From: Sorghum bicolor
Lineage: Eukaryota > Streptophyta > Magnoliopsida > Poales > Poaceae
Reading direction: 5' to 3'
Assembly: GCF_000003195.3 (NCBI RefSeq)
Contig: NC_012872.2
Location: 59,687,695-59,751,694 of the forward strand
DNA: 64,000 nucleotides
A model generated the notes under the pieces. The model was not told where the DNA came from. It did not search any database and saw nothing but the letters and a program-made list of their open reading frames with translations. Positions 10,901 through 22,433 of the stretch are shown here, in pieces (position 1 is the first letter of the stretch; each line of letters starts with the position of its first letter). The position numbers and the translations under genes are program-made.

Positions 10901-13139
10901 GTGTAGGCCTTTGTGAGGACAAAGGAAAATGCGGAGAAGAAGCTTACTTTGACGTATGAAGAGATGGAAGCAGAACGGGAGGAGGTAATTAGTTACTTAT
11001 CCCCGTCTTATATTGAAAAAAAAACTTATCTATTTGTGTCTTGCACTGTTCATGGAGTCCAGAACGTGTTATTCTCTATTTTCAATGTTGTAGCTGCTGC
11101 TATTCTTTGATGTGCTATCTTGAAAACACCAATTGGTGTGGTGGTTAATAATTTTAAAATATAAACTACATATGCATGTCCAATATGCTTTAGAAAGAAA
11201 ACTACTCAGCTAAACATGCTTTTGGCTGCTTTTTGATCAGTATTGTTGTTGCCTACTGAGATATACCAAAATCATATTCATGGACATGGAGTACCATTTT
11301 CCTCTCCCCTAAAACAGTTCTGCAAGTGTCTTAGATGTAACCCCTCATTTTTGTATTCTGAAGATCCATTCTCTGGGTCATGGTATGCCCTTTTGCTTTG
11401 AAACATTGGTACAGTACATAGTGAATAGGTTTCCAAGTCATTTACTTTGTATATTCCATGGTGATTGCTGATTAGTGTTGTCACATTAGCTCTGATAACT
11501 GATTATAAGCCGCATACCATGACAAGTCACATGTAAAATCTTATTGGGTACTGGTTGTAGCTTGTTGTAAAGGTGAGCTGATGTTTTCAGTTAGGAAGTT
11601 AGAATGCAGTTCATGGCTTGTTTGCTTCAAATTCTTTGTATGATCTTATACGACTTGGCTGAACATAGTATTTTTCTTTAATGGAAGTAAACTACTTAGT
11701 TTTTCAACTAGTGGCTTATATATATGTATATGTATTTTTCTATAGGAGGAGGTGCAAGCTGACTCTGAGAGTGATGATGAAGAGCAACAAATCTACAATC
11801 CTCTCAAGTTGCCAATGGGTTGGGATGGCAAGCCTATCCCCTATTGGCTGTACAAGCTACATGGCCTTGGGCAGGTAACTAGTTGTCATATTTGGTAGTT
11901 GGGAGTATATTTCCTAGTAGCTTACCACCAATGCTTTCACTCATGGTACAGATTGACTATTTGACACGCATTAAGATGTCAGTCATTTATGAACTGATCA
12001 GTCATCACTTCAAATCTATGATGCCAAAAATGTAATTTTGTTTTGGTATATAAATTGGCTAGCCATCCTTGTTCAGTGACTAACACTTCTGCAAGGTAAT
12101 AGTGATGTTCAGTATAGGATGATATATAGTTGTATGTGGTTTTGTGTGTGTAGTGTTGTATGGGTTCTTGCCCCATTTCATTATCTTCTTAATATAATGA
12201 TGTGCAGCTCTCCTGTGTTTTCGAGGGAAAAATGAAATCTTTTATTATGTTTTCTGCAGTGTTAACATTTGATAGTAACCTTTGGACTTTAATTTCTAAG
12301 CACTTTCCACCTAATGAGGTGGTGGTTTTCTCCTTACCCAGTCTAGAGCACTAAAAGATTCTGTTTCTGCATAAATTGTATGCTAATTTAGAAATATAAT
12401 CCATCTGACTAATGTATTTATGTGATCACATGTTCATGTTTGTTAGTGCATTTCCCCTCTTCTGGAACTGCTTTGAACCGTAACATCAAGGCACCCTTTG
12501 CCTTTTATGCTTAGTATGATCTCCATCAAATTTGGTATCTGATGTGTTTTTAACTGTTATGGTTTGTTCAGGAATTCAAGTGTGAGATATGTGGAAACCA
12601 TAGCTATTGGGGGCGAAGGGCTTATGAGCGTCATTTCAAGGAATGGCGTCATCAGCATGGGATGCGATGCCTTGGCATTCCCAATACTAAGAATTTCAAT
12701 GAAATTACATCCATCGATGTATGCCATCTCTTGTTTTTTTTATATTATTTTCTTTATTACTTGGTATACTTATTGATACATAGCTTACTGCATTGTTTAT
12801 TCTCCAAGTAATGAATAATTAGGTCTTTTAGTTTTTACTTGCCCATATCATATTGGTTTCCACTTTTCCTTGTCCTTTTTTATTCTGTTTCCTTGTATGA
12901 AACATAATGCAAATGAATGCATGCCTGCCATATTCTTGACATTGACCGTTTTATTGTATGTGTTTTAACATTTTTTATTTCTACACTGTCAGGAAGCGAA
13001 AGCGCTCTGGGAGAAAATTCAAGCACGACAAGGGGTGAACAAGTGGCGGCCAGACCTAGAGGAAGAGTACGAGGATCAAGAAGGCAACATCTACAACAAG
13101 AAGACATACACTGACCTGCAGCGTCAAGGCCTGATCTAG
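4912..13139 (+). CDS. SF3A3: Splicing factor 3A subunit 3 (SF3a60), 12 exons, 504 aa
   Basis: Subunit of SF3a in the nuclear U2 snRNP, needed for pre-spliceosome assembly. Exons: 4912-5085, 5510-5620, 7906-8010, 8639-8781, 9201-9297, 9540-9686, 9796-9867, 9957-10121, 10907-10984, 11746-11874, 12572-12718, 12993-13139. All introns are GT-AG and the joined frame gives 504 residues, close to the human protein's roughly 500. Visible parts are an N-terminal helical region starting [19 protein letters not shown], a SAP-like segment ([11 protein letters not shown], about residues 260-283), a coiled charged stretch near 340-365, an acidic patch ([10 protein letters not shown]), and a matrin-type C2H2 zinc finger with C411, C414, H428 and H434. 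The last is the family signature. The start is the first ATG after the promoter motifs and sits in a GCCATGG context. Intron 2 (2.3 kb) carries a LINE remnant and a MITE. The gene converges on GAA1. Arabidopsis ATROPOS is the known plant relative. Confidence 0.97.
5872..6620 (-). mobile_element. Decayed LINE ORF2 3' portion inside SF3A3 intron 2
   Basis: On the minus strand, broken frames read in the order expected for the C-terminal end of a plant L1-type ORF2. First comes [19 protein letters not shown] around 6395-6450, then a zinc-finger RVT segment ([20 protein letters not shown]) within 6168-6365, then a downstream segment at 5872-6111. Several stops and frameshifts separate these pieces, so it is dead. 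It lies antisense to the host gene. End points are approximate, and no target duplication was located. Confidence 0.75.
6067..6138. repeat. 36-bp tandem duplication inside the LINE remnant
   Basis: Two adjacent units, 6067-6102 and 6103-6138, differ at one position (AAGTCTGC versus AAGCCTGC). The unit contains a purine run GAAAAAAGAAAG, so replication slippage is the simplest origin. Confidence 0.9.
7330..7370. repeat. TG / poly-G / poly-T simple repeat in SF3A3 intron 2
   Basis: A (TG)n tract runs into about 14 G residues, then TACTC and nine or so T residues. Runs like these are assembly- and length-variable, so the exact base count should be treated cautiously. Confidence 0.9.
7568..7855. 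mobile_element. Tourist-like MITE in SF3A3 intron 2
   Basis: A different family from the GGCCTTG group. Termini are GGGGGTGTTTAGTTCC and GGAACTAAACACCCCC, flanked by TTA at 7565-7567 and 7856-7858. 288 bp, with internal runs of GCATTTTG. It ends only 50 bp from the exon 3 acceptor at 7905 and therefore contributes the sequence just upstream of the splice-site polypyrimidine region. Confidence 0.88.
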
Positions 13140-13482
13140 GGCTCCAGCTGGTTAAGTTGTTGGGATTTGTTCAGAACTCTATCTCATATGGTTGTAATTG
13201 TAACTCTGGATATATTGTGCCATTTGGCATACGGTTTATATGTAGTAAGATGATACTCCGGAGCTCGTGTGAATTTTCCTGGTCGTCCATAACTATGTTA
13301 TGTTTTACATTTTACTAGCAAACATGTCTGTTGCAATGCAAAGAACCCAATATATCTTGGCATTAGATTCCATATCATTGCTAGACTTGATTGACCATTT
13401 TAAAATATCCCAATCGGAGGGGTTAAGTAATCAGAGAAATTTTGCGTACAAGACAGAGCTATAGATATAGGTATATAATAAA

Positions 13483-14487
13483 GGGCCAATTGCACAGCTG
13501 TCCCTATTCTAGGACTCAATTGCTTGTTTCTCTTTTTTTTTTAATTTTGCTCGTTTGTTCCTATTTTTGAAAATCGTGAAGTGGAGTTAATGGTGTTAAG
13601 TTCAGGCTAAAAAGCCCAAAATGCCTTCGACATGAGTGACTCAAGAATCAATCTGAAATTTTTTGTACAGGCTTATTATGCACTTATTTAGGACAAATGA
13701 TAATATATATTTTCTATCAATTCAAATTTAGCATAATATTTGCACAATATATAAACATAATATTTGCACAACACATGAACAGAGATCGGTTCCATGCTGG
13801 TAGCCTATGTCGCCATGTTGCCGCTGAAGACCGCCTCGCTGTTGGCCACGCTCGGCCGGCCTCTCGACAACGCGCCCACCCGCCAAGCCGCTGTTGGAGG
13901 CCATTGGTCGCGCGCCCGGCGGCGCACCCTCTCGGGCTCTCGCCGCTGGAGGCTGGCCGCCCGGCCGCCCCGCCGATGGAGGCCACCCGGCCGCCAGCTG
14001 AATAAGGATGTAAGTGGGGCGGTGGTGGTCAGCCCGCCCCGCGTCCGCTAGATGAGCTGAAGGCCGCGCGCCCCTGACGCTGGAGGTCGGCCGCCGACCT
14101 CCTAGATCCCGGCCGCCCTGCCACTAGAGCCCCGCCACCCCGCCACTGGAGCGCCGCCTCCCCGCACACCCCACCGCTGGAGTGCCACGCCCGCCCGCTC
14201 CGCACAGCCTCTGGTGGAGTCCGCCCCGAGCTCCAACACGAAACATAGAAGGAACGGGGTGGGATGGGAGGATAGGGGATAGATAAAGGGTAGTTTACTC
14301 CTTTTTTCCTTTTCCCTTTTTTCCAGCTTTTTTTTTTTTTGCTATTATCTAACCTCAGCTCACGGTTTATGAAAAGAGGAGCAAAAGTGACTTCGGATTC
14401 AAAAAATGAGGGCAAACATGCAAAGTTCTAAAAACGGGACAAACGAGCAATTGAGTCCCAAAATAGAGGCAGTTGCACAATTATCCC
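13483..14487. mobile_element. Mutator-like non-autonomous element (Pack-MULE-like)
   Basis: Long imperfect terminal inverted repeats of roughly 130 bp start GGGCCAATTGCACAGCTG on the left and GGGATAATTGTGCAACTG on the right (reverse complement). A perfect 9-bp target duplication, TATAATAAA, sits at 13474-13482 and 14488-14496, diagnostic of the Mutator superfamily. The 1,005-bp element has no transposase. Its interior (13790-14240) is very GC-rich with an irregular recurring CCGCCxCTGGAG motif, while the arms are AT-rich. GC-rich interiors are typical of grass Pack-MULEs, but I cannot name a captured gene. It lies between the 3' ends of SF3A3 and GAA1. Confidence 0.85.
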
Positions 14488-14912
14488 TATAATAAAAAAG
14501 ATATATAGATATCGAAACATATTGAGACATACGCGCACTACTGAATCTCATGTCCAGCGTTAATCAGTGCACGCTGCTGGCGCTTTTCCCTATATGGAAA
14601 GAAATACCCTCACAACACATTAGAGCTTCCCTTACCTCCCAACTTTGATTTATTTCTCGGCTACTATCAACAAACCTAGAAATCAATTAATACAACGAGC
14701 AGCTTTCTTGTGAAAAACATGCCTTAAAATATGTTGCGGCCATTACATGAGGCCAGGATACTACACATGTTACAAGCCTTTTCCAACTGGGTGATAATTT
14801 CCAAATTATGGGTAGCCGAGTAAATGATCAGCAGACTAAAAATTCTGAAAGTGAGAAATTTCTACGCTAGCCTACAAGATTTACCAAAGAAAAGACTCTG
14901 GATGCCAAACAG

Positions 14913-17900
14913 CTATTCCTGCTTCATCTTAGATTCTGATTGGCGACATGGGTGCAGCAACACAAGGATGCACAGAAGCCAGCAGGGAAGATGGACAAGA
15001 AATAGGTACAGATAAGTTGCGCTGCTCCATTCCCACAGAAACTCCATCCATACCCAGAAATCTCCAATATCTATTGTCCACGACCACGACCCCTTGGACA
15101 CTCCTTTCATAATCAGCAACGCAGCTGGAGGAAAACCCAACACAGCAAAGGCTATATTTGAAGCCAACAAAACTGCCCGAGGAAGGAAATTCATCTCTGA
15201 TGCCTTCAGAGGCCGAGAAAACAAACACATTGGGATCACTATCAGAGCACCAAGCTGAGCAGTGGCAAAATTTATTATTGACATGAGCCCCAACCCGATG
15301 GAGATGGAAGTGATCATGGTAGCTTTCAGAAGTTTCCATTCAACACCAGCTGAGTATGGTGAGCCAAACAAGACAGACAGGGAGATCAGTACAACGATGG
15401 AGAGCACAGCCCAAATGAGTGCGCTTTGCATAGGTGTGGCATCAGGTATCTGAGTAATGTAATATGGAAGTAGTGAAACAAGTACTGCCCATAATTGGAT
15501 AACAAGCAATACTTTTGCAGCTCGAAGCCATTTCCATGATCCACCCTTGCTTTGCAGAATATCAGCAAAGTCATCTGCTTTACTGTCGTCTGTCAGCTTA
15601 TCAACTGTTTTTTCCATGCTTCTACTGCCATCAGCAAGGGCAGCAGCAACTATTGGGAGAGGTGCCAGCAACAATGCAAATGGAATCATATACACACCAA
15701 CCGAAATGAACTTGCTTGGAGCTGTAAGGAAGTACAGGAAAAAGGACTGGTGGAACTTCTCAAGCAGATTGTTCACAGAACGTGCCACTCCTTCAATTAA
15801 CCTGAATCAAAAGCATTCTTTAATATATCAAAGAAATTCTGTTGAGGAATCTTTTGCAGGAAATCAAAGCAAAGCTGTTAAACACCCTAAGGTTATCACC
15901 GTGGCAACATAAGAAGATCCTGTTCCTGTGTTTACTTAAGTGCAATATTTGCATAAACACTTCTATCCATGAACATATTTTCCATTGGGTTGTTATAGTT
16001 ATGCAAAAAAAAAAAAGGAAAGAAAGAAAGAAAAAAAGAGAGACAAGACCAACTAATTATGGTGTTTCTCCAAGTTTCACCAGTTCATGCTAATAATCTC
16101 ATTCGTACCACTTATATTAAATTTTTTTTATGCACATAATGTCTATGTACTGCCCTTGACAAAACTGTAATATGCTAAATTTCTTATAAAATTGTAGCTA
16201 TGAAATGGTCAGGGGCGCAAATAAGACTGGACTCAAGTAAACTTTTGCCTTTTATGTGGTTCTAACATGTAATCATATCCCTGATGAAATAATTTTCTGC
16301 AATAACTTGCAAGGTCACAGCAGATACAGAACTATTTACTGATCAGCTATTTGTTACTGAAATATAATACAACTTCAGCAATTGTTACATGTACATTAAA
16401 AACATTCAAATAATTTTTTTCCCTGTTATGTTATCATTGCTGTGAAGTTATGGTACAAACAGTTCCATGCCTCAATGCATGAATGCAAACTCTCCTACTC
16501 CCTTATTAAAATCAGAAAATGCCCCCCATGCTCTAACAACAATGAAGCTTTAGACAGCATAACTGAAACACAAAAAGATACCTTCCACCCCTTAGAAGAA
16601 ACAAAGATTTAGCATTCTCATTTTTGACATGAAATGTTGGTGAAAATTCTAAAGAAACCGCATCAACTTGATAATCACGGAAAGCACCATGGGACCCTGT
16701 GGGCACTCCAAGAGCCTGTATCGAACAAACCCCAATAAGAGGGACTGCAGAGTCATAAAAATGGAAAGTGACATTAAGGTGAAATGAGGAAGTTAATTTC
16801 ACTTACCTGGTTGTACATAGAGTTAGCTAGGTTTGCAGTCCCTTCCACATAGTCAGGGACTGCAATATCAAGCTTCCAGTCAGGATTTATTTTTCTTAAC
16901 ACACTCCCAAGAGTATGTAAAATTTCGGCAATAACCCTAAGCCATGCAGAGCTCAACAAAGAACTAAATGCAGCGATGTTCACACGAAAACCTTGTCTAT
17001 GAACAGCCAAATAATGCACCACATTCAGAAGGTCCAAGTTTGGCATTTGTCCATTAGACGCCTCTGCATAAATCATAACACTATCTCTGTCACTAAATCT
17101 TCTGGTTTCCCCAACTTTAAATATGAGAGCAGCAGCCATTGTTCCAGCACGTTTGAAAGCTGTGACTTCCGTTTTTTCTGAATTAGCATCATATAAATGG
17201 TTTGCACCATACATCTTGGTATGCAATCCCACTGAGTGACTCAAAAACACAGGATTATGATACTGGTTTAACCATGCAGAGACTGCCGCATACTCTCCGA
17301 ACTGTGAGTCTGCGGATAACCACACAACATCCTTGGACAGCCATGCTGCTCGACTTAAGAGGGAGAAGACAGAGAAACCAAGAGCCAGCGATAATAGTTC
17401 ATTTGACTGAACTCTTTGAGAATTATAAGGAGTAACCAGCACTATTGCTTCTTTTCCATCGCCACGAGGAGCTCGTACAATGCCGACAGTATTCATCCCA
17501 AAATTGGTGGTCGTGCCATTAGGTTGAATTGCAATATCATTTGTCATGGAGGTGAAGAACTTCAGAGGATGAAAATTCTTGCTATGAGGGAGAAACTTAT
17601 GGTAACACACTTCTGCACCTAGAGCTTCTATTTGTTGTGCTATGAAATTTGCCATACCTCTGTAACATTGCACGCAAAATTGTAAACTAGAGAAAAATCG
17701 GATAAAACTATTTACCTTTTGCAATCCTAGGATTAAACTAGCTCTCTGTGGATATTCTCATATTTACAAGTCATTTAAATTGTGACTTTAGCTTAATAGA
17801 CTTAACAAAAAAAGTGTATATACACGTTTCTTATGCAAAACTGAATAAAAATAGATCTTTTACTATCAAAGCATTGAACTCCGATTTCGAGTTGCATGGA

Positions 17901-19275
17901 TTCTACTTGTATGCTTACTACTAAAATGCAGTAGTATCATGTACTAGCAAGTCTCTAAACAGCAGTCACGAAATATTGAACAGAACAGACCAGTTGCAAA
18001 AATCGACGCATACAAAAATTAAAGGCTGAATGAAGTAACATACATTACACCTCTTGAGTCTCTAGCCGCAGCTTCAATTCCTTTCATAAATCTGTTTGCT
18101 TCGATGGCATCTTCAGTAGAAAATAATGGATTGGCAGAGCCTACATACAAGAGGCTCTAGTTTTAGAAAAGTTTATATGTGTAAGAAGTTCAAAAAGAGT
18201 CATAAATGAAAAATATCATTATCATTTAACAACATATATGTTAGATAATCAGCTGCTCTCTCATCTCAGTGATCCCACCTTTTTGTCATAGCCACATACG
18301 TGCATAGGAACACGGACAGCTCCGTGTCTGCCTGTCTATAGGATAGTAGCAGGTAGAATAGTAGCAACTAGAGTCTAGAGGACAGCATGGCCCTCAGTTG
18401 AGCTCGTGTGTTTTTGCTAGGACTTCTATATCTGAAAGGTAGAGGCATAACTGCAGCCTTAGTTCAGCAGCATCGTTCACTAGTGTCCATGTGTGTGTGT
18501 GATCTGATCTCCTCTTCTTCAATGTCCGTCATGTGTGTGAGTGAGTGTGACAAAGCAGGCCAACAATATATTCCATTTTTGTGTGATTTATACTAGCTAG
18601 TACAATGCATATTTTTGCAACCACATTGGATATGAATAGTCTGCCTTTACTATTTGATAACAAATATCAAAACCCACTATGTTAAATCATATTCAACCAT
18701 TTAATTTTTGGAAGGTACTCCTAGGCACATGATAAATCCAATGAGGCCCAAAGCTAAACTGAACACCCAAAGAACCAGGATATTTAGCAATATTGATATG
18801 CTGCTTCATCAGAGGACTTATATTCAACAAAGCATGCTGAGAACACTACAATGCACTTTTTATTATAAAATATCTACAGTATGCAGTCTGAAGATCTGGG
18901 TGTATGGCCACCAGATAGGCACACCGTCCAATAACAACAGTGTGTATGCATCAATAGAGTAGCAGTAAACAGAAATAGAGAGGAGGGTAAAATACCAGGT
19001 ATAAGAGCATTCTCCGAGAGGTATGTGTTTTTTGCAAGTGATGGAAGGAGTAGTAGTGCGATAATGCCTGCAAAGCAGCATATAACACTGACCCAAAATG
19101 GTGAATAATGAGTTGGGGGAACAAGAAAGGACAAAAGGAAGGATTTAGACTACAAAAAGAAGGAGAGAGAAAGGATGGTGAACCTGAAGAGAATGTGGTG
19201 AGACGCAAGGAATGCACCAAGGCGCACAATGAGCCGCGGTTTTGGCTGTGTCTCTTGCTTGGCTAACGACTTCAT
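14913..19275 (-). CDS. GAA1: GPI transamidase subunit GAA1, 6 coding exons, 715 aa
   Basis: Subunit of the ER GPI-transamidase complex, which swaps a protein's C-terminal signal for a GPI anchor. GAA1 has an M28-aminopeptidase-like lumenal fold thought to handle the GPI lipid. Minus-strand exons in order: 19275-19184, 19087-18996, 18140-18051, 17657-16807, 16715-16582, 15801-14913. All junctions are GT-AG and stay in frame. The protein begins MKSLAKQETQPKP, with a membrane segment at about residues 31-47. Then come the conserved lumenal block (GMANFIAQQIEALGAEV, residues 92 on) and about six hydrophobic helices in the last 295 residues. The C-terminus KMKQE fits a KXKXX ER-retrieval pattern. 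The exon 2 acceptor at 19088 was chosen over the TTTGCAG at about 19073 because only it keeps the frame and gives SVICCFAGIIALLLLP. Convergent with SF3A3. Confidence 0.95.
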
Positions 19276-19329
19276 GATTGTAATATAGTTGTTCAGGAAT
19301 AGCTTGAAATGAAATCAACTATTCATTTG

Positions 19330-20231
19330 ACTGCAAAATGAAATGAGAATAAACACATCAGCAGCATAAAAAGAAAGTTTGAAGTCAATTAAAATATTAT
19401 CAAGCATTTTAATTTCTGGTTCAGAACATTTGCATCCATTTTAATTCTTAAATCCATGAAGTTATCTTTCATCAAAGGCATCCATGAAAAAAAAAAGATG
19501 AATTCATGGTAAATGATCCTGAGGTGTCACTAATGAATCAATATTTTTATCAAAAGCAAGATAAACAGTAGCTAATCATTTGGCCTGGATGCAAGAAGAA
19601 TGCATATGGACAATCATACTAACCCTCCATCATAAACTTATAGTCTTCGTCCATGAATATGGCAGTGAAGCTTCGATACAGCCAGACAGGTGCGGACTTG
19701 CACCAATCCACAAAAGGTTTGGAATAGAAACTAGCACTGGGACTCCACTACACGGCAAAACATAAGTGCAATAAACTAGAACGGTTGGAATATCCATCAC
19801 AGTAAGTTAGAGCTGGATCCCCCCCCCCCCCCCCTCTCTCTCTCTCTCTCTGGATGGAACAGGTCTGACCTTTGCTTTCACTGAAAGAACACTGTTCAGC
19901 AGAGCTAGCATGTTTTAAGAAAGATCTAAAACTAAATGATGGACTTTAGAATGTCCCAGGCCATTTACAACAAATTATATTTGAGGGACAGCGGGACCGA
20001 ACCTTCACCATTTAACAAACAAGACTGTTTAGCTGAATCAAATGAATTAGCTCCAACACTAGCTAAAGGCCTACAGCCTAGTCCACCGTCACAGGGGCAG
20101 ACCCAATAAAGGACATGGGTGTACACATGTAGTGATTAGATCAGATCCGAATACAGATCGGCAAATAGCTTAAATTAGGGTTTGGGTGCTCAGTTTTGCA
20201 CAGCAGGAAGGGAAGAGCGGGCGGGCATACC
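19330..20231 (-). other. Probable 5'UTR intron of GAA1
   Basis: On the minus strand a donor-like CAG|GTATGC lies at 20233-20226, and an acceptor TCATTTTGCAG ends near 19332, about 55 bases upstream of the GAA1 start codon. The segment has no open frame and is AT-rich compared with the GC-rich leader beyond 20232. It also holds a telo-box (AAACCCTAA on the minus strand, near 20175-20183). Inference only; cDNA would settle it. Confidence 0.5.
19816..19851. repeat. Poly-C plus (CT)n microsatellite
   Basis: About 17 consecutive C residues are followed by a (CT)n tract inside the putative GAA1 5'UTR intron. Length-variable and hard to sequence accurately. Confidence 0.9.
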
Positions 20232-20338
20232 TGGTGTGGTGGGTGCTGTCGCCGGCAAAGAGGCTGACGAAGAGCAGCGGCAGGTGGCCGTAGGGCGGCG
20301 GCGGCCGCCTAGTTGTCCCGCGGGAGAAGAGAACGGGG

Positions 20339-21941
20339 GCCCGTTTGGTATAGCTCTTAGACCAGCTTCAGGAGCAGTTTTGCTGCTCCATCGGCCAAAC
20401 GAGAGAAAACAGCTCTGCTCCGCGTCGGGAGCTGCGGAAAACCCGCTGAGAGGAGAGGAGAGAGAGAACCGGAGCCAAAAAAAAAAACGAGCTTCAACCA
20501 GCTCCGCAAGGTGCCGTGGATCCAGTGCAGGGCGTTGGGCAAATTTGCCCCCACCGAGACGTACGGGCGCGGGGTTGCCGGTGCCGCTCTTGAGCCGCAA
20601 GCCCGTCGAGGGTGGGCAGAGCGGGTCTGTCGAACGCGGAGCTGCTGGGTTGCTAGGCGTGCTGAGCGACGGGTGAGGGTGAGCACAGGTGCAAGCGATG
20701 GAGTGGCTGGGAGAAATTTTAATATCTAGGACTCAATTCGTCTGTCTCACAACATTTGAGATTCAATTCGGTTGTCTTTCAATATTTAGGACTCGACATG
20801 CAAATTGCTTTAAAATTTAGAATTTCAGCAATTTTATCTTCATTTTCTCTTTTTCTTTGATCTTTTCACCTCTCCTGGTCACCTAAAAAGACCAACTACC
20901 CCTAGGGTTCTAGAACATATCCATCTCATTTGATTCCGGAGCTCGTTGCTGGTGTCGAGCGCCATGGCGAAGTTCTGCGGCAGCAGGCCGATGATGAGCA
21001 AGACGTTGAGGCTGATGTTATGGTGGAACTGTAGCTTGCTCGTGCGGCCGAGGCAGCATCCCATCGGTGCCTGCCGTGCCCGCAGCAGGAACGCTCGAGG
21101 CTTCGAGCCTGGTGGCCTCGCGCGACTCGCCAACAATGGACCAAGGCCGCAGCACGGCGACGAGCAAGATGAGGAGACAAACGAGGTGGTGATTAAAACT
21201 CTGCTGCGGTATATGGGCGTGCTGGGCGACTGAGAGGCACCGCGTTGGGGGCGTAGGAGCGGCGGTGCAGCGGCCCTGCGTCTGTCTCGCTCGCTTGCGA
21301 GACCAGCGTCTGGAGATTACGAAGCCAATCTTTCTATTCTATAATGAGTCAGAGGTAGTTTGGTCTTTTTAGATGGCGGGGAGATGAGAAAACATTTCAA
21401 GAAAAGAAAAAAAGATAAAATGACTGAAATCCTAAATCTTGAAGAAATTCGCATAATCAGTCCTAAATATTGAAAGACACATAAATTAGATCCTAAATCT
21501 TATGAGGCAGACAAATTGAGTCCTAAATATTGAAATTTGTCAGTGGCTAGGGGCGGCGCGGAAGTGACCCGGTGGCCGACGGCTTTGAACGGACGCGACA
21601 AATGTCAAGAGGATCAGGGACAGCAGAAAAGAAATAAAATAAAAAAAAGAAAGACAAAAAAGGAAAAAGAAAGGCGGTTGAGATGAGGGCAATAAGGCCA
21701 AGACGTGCGGAGGAGAGAATAACAAGGAAAACAATAAGGGAAAAAAGAAAGAAAACAGAAAAGAAAGAAAAAAAAAGAAAAAAGACATTATGGTTATTTT
21801 ATTATTTTAAACTATCAAGAGAAGTTGTTTCGCCAAACGGTCCAAATATCTGATTTCAGCTCCTCAGCTGAATCTGCTCCACCAATGAAACCAAAAGTGA
21901 AACTGTTTTGGCTTGAAGCTGAAGCTCTATCAAACGAGCTC
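20339..21941. mobile_element. Older terminal-inverted-repeat element, interrupted by a MULE
   Basis: The left end GGCCCGTTTGGTATAGCTC matches the reverse complement of the right end, GAGCTCGTTTGATAGAGCTTC. Both are followed by further inverted similarity (CAGCTTCAGGAGCA on the left, CAGCTTCAAGCC on the right). The style, a CGTTTGGTAGAGCTC-like start, matches degenerate hAT-type repeats common in grasses. No clean target duplication is visible, so the superfamily is uncertain. It sits immediately upstream of the likely GAA1 first exon and hosts the element at 20711-21541. Confidence 0.6.
20711..21541. mobile_element. Mutator-like non-autonomous element nested in the 20.3-21.9 kb element
   Basis: Terminal inverted repeats of about 130 bp begin GAGAAATTTTAATATC on the left and GACAAATTTCAATATT on the right. 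Each arm repeats a TTTAGGACTCAATT-type motif. Flanks AGTGGCTGG (20702-20710) and AGTGGCTAG (21542-21550) form a 9-bp duplication with one mismatch. The 831-bp element has a GC-rich centre (20935-21300). On the minus strand this centre holds a frame with a hydrophobic stretch (NISLNVLLIIGLLPQNFAM) that looks like a captured coding fragment. I cannot identify the donor. No transposase. Its arms share the TAGGACTCAATT motif with the element at 13483. Confidence 0.82.
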
Positions 21942-22224
21942 TAACAAACACCGAAACAGAAACCCACCCACCCATGTGTCCTCCTCGATGAGTTTTGCAA
22001 GCTTCACCGTTAGATTCTAACGGACGGCACAAATGCGGTGACTGCAAGGAGTCGTTGTGCACGACTAGCGATTTTCTCTCTTTTTTTTTCTTCTTCTTCT
22101 GCAGGTGGTGCCCATATTATGCTGGTTTGTCAGAGCGGCCACGAAATTAATGTATTCTTTCTTCATTTCTTTTCCTATTTTTATTAGTCCATTAAAATAC
22201 ACAGCCGATTCTTCTTAAGCCTAC

Positions 22225-22348
22225 CCCCTCCGTTCTAAATGTTTGTTGTTTTTGTTTTTTAAGAAATAACTCTAACTAAATATATATCAAAAATAATAGT
22301 TTTATTGTCCCTAAATGTATGTTGTTTTCATTTCCCGAGAAAACAACT

Positions 22349-22423
<75 letters not shown>
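22225..22423 (+). mobile_element. Left half of a Stowaway-like MITE, split by the solo LTR
   Basis: Begins CCCCCTCCGTTCTAAATGTTTGT, a Stowaway-style terminus. Around 22300-22350 a second similar start occurs (GTCCCTAAATGTATGTTG), so one copy may sit inside another. The right half, with the matching inverted end, resumes at 26696 beyond the LTR. Confidence 0.6.

Positions 22424-22427
<4 letters not shown>
22354..22427. repeat. (AT)n microsatellite at LTR insertion site
   Basis: About 37 AT units form one side of the insertion site. A shorter (AT)n tract follows the LTR at 26696-26713, consistent with insertion into an AT repeat. Confidence 0.95.

Positions 22428-22433
<6 letters not shown>

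Noticed and set aside
20182..20676. 164-codon ORF near the GAA1 5' end
   Set aside because: It runs from the GAA1 leader into the TIR element and is antisense to GAA1; no domain.
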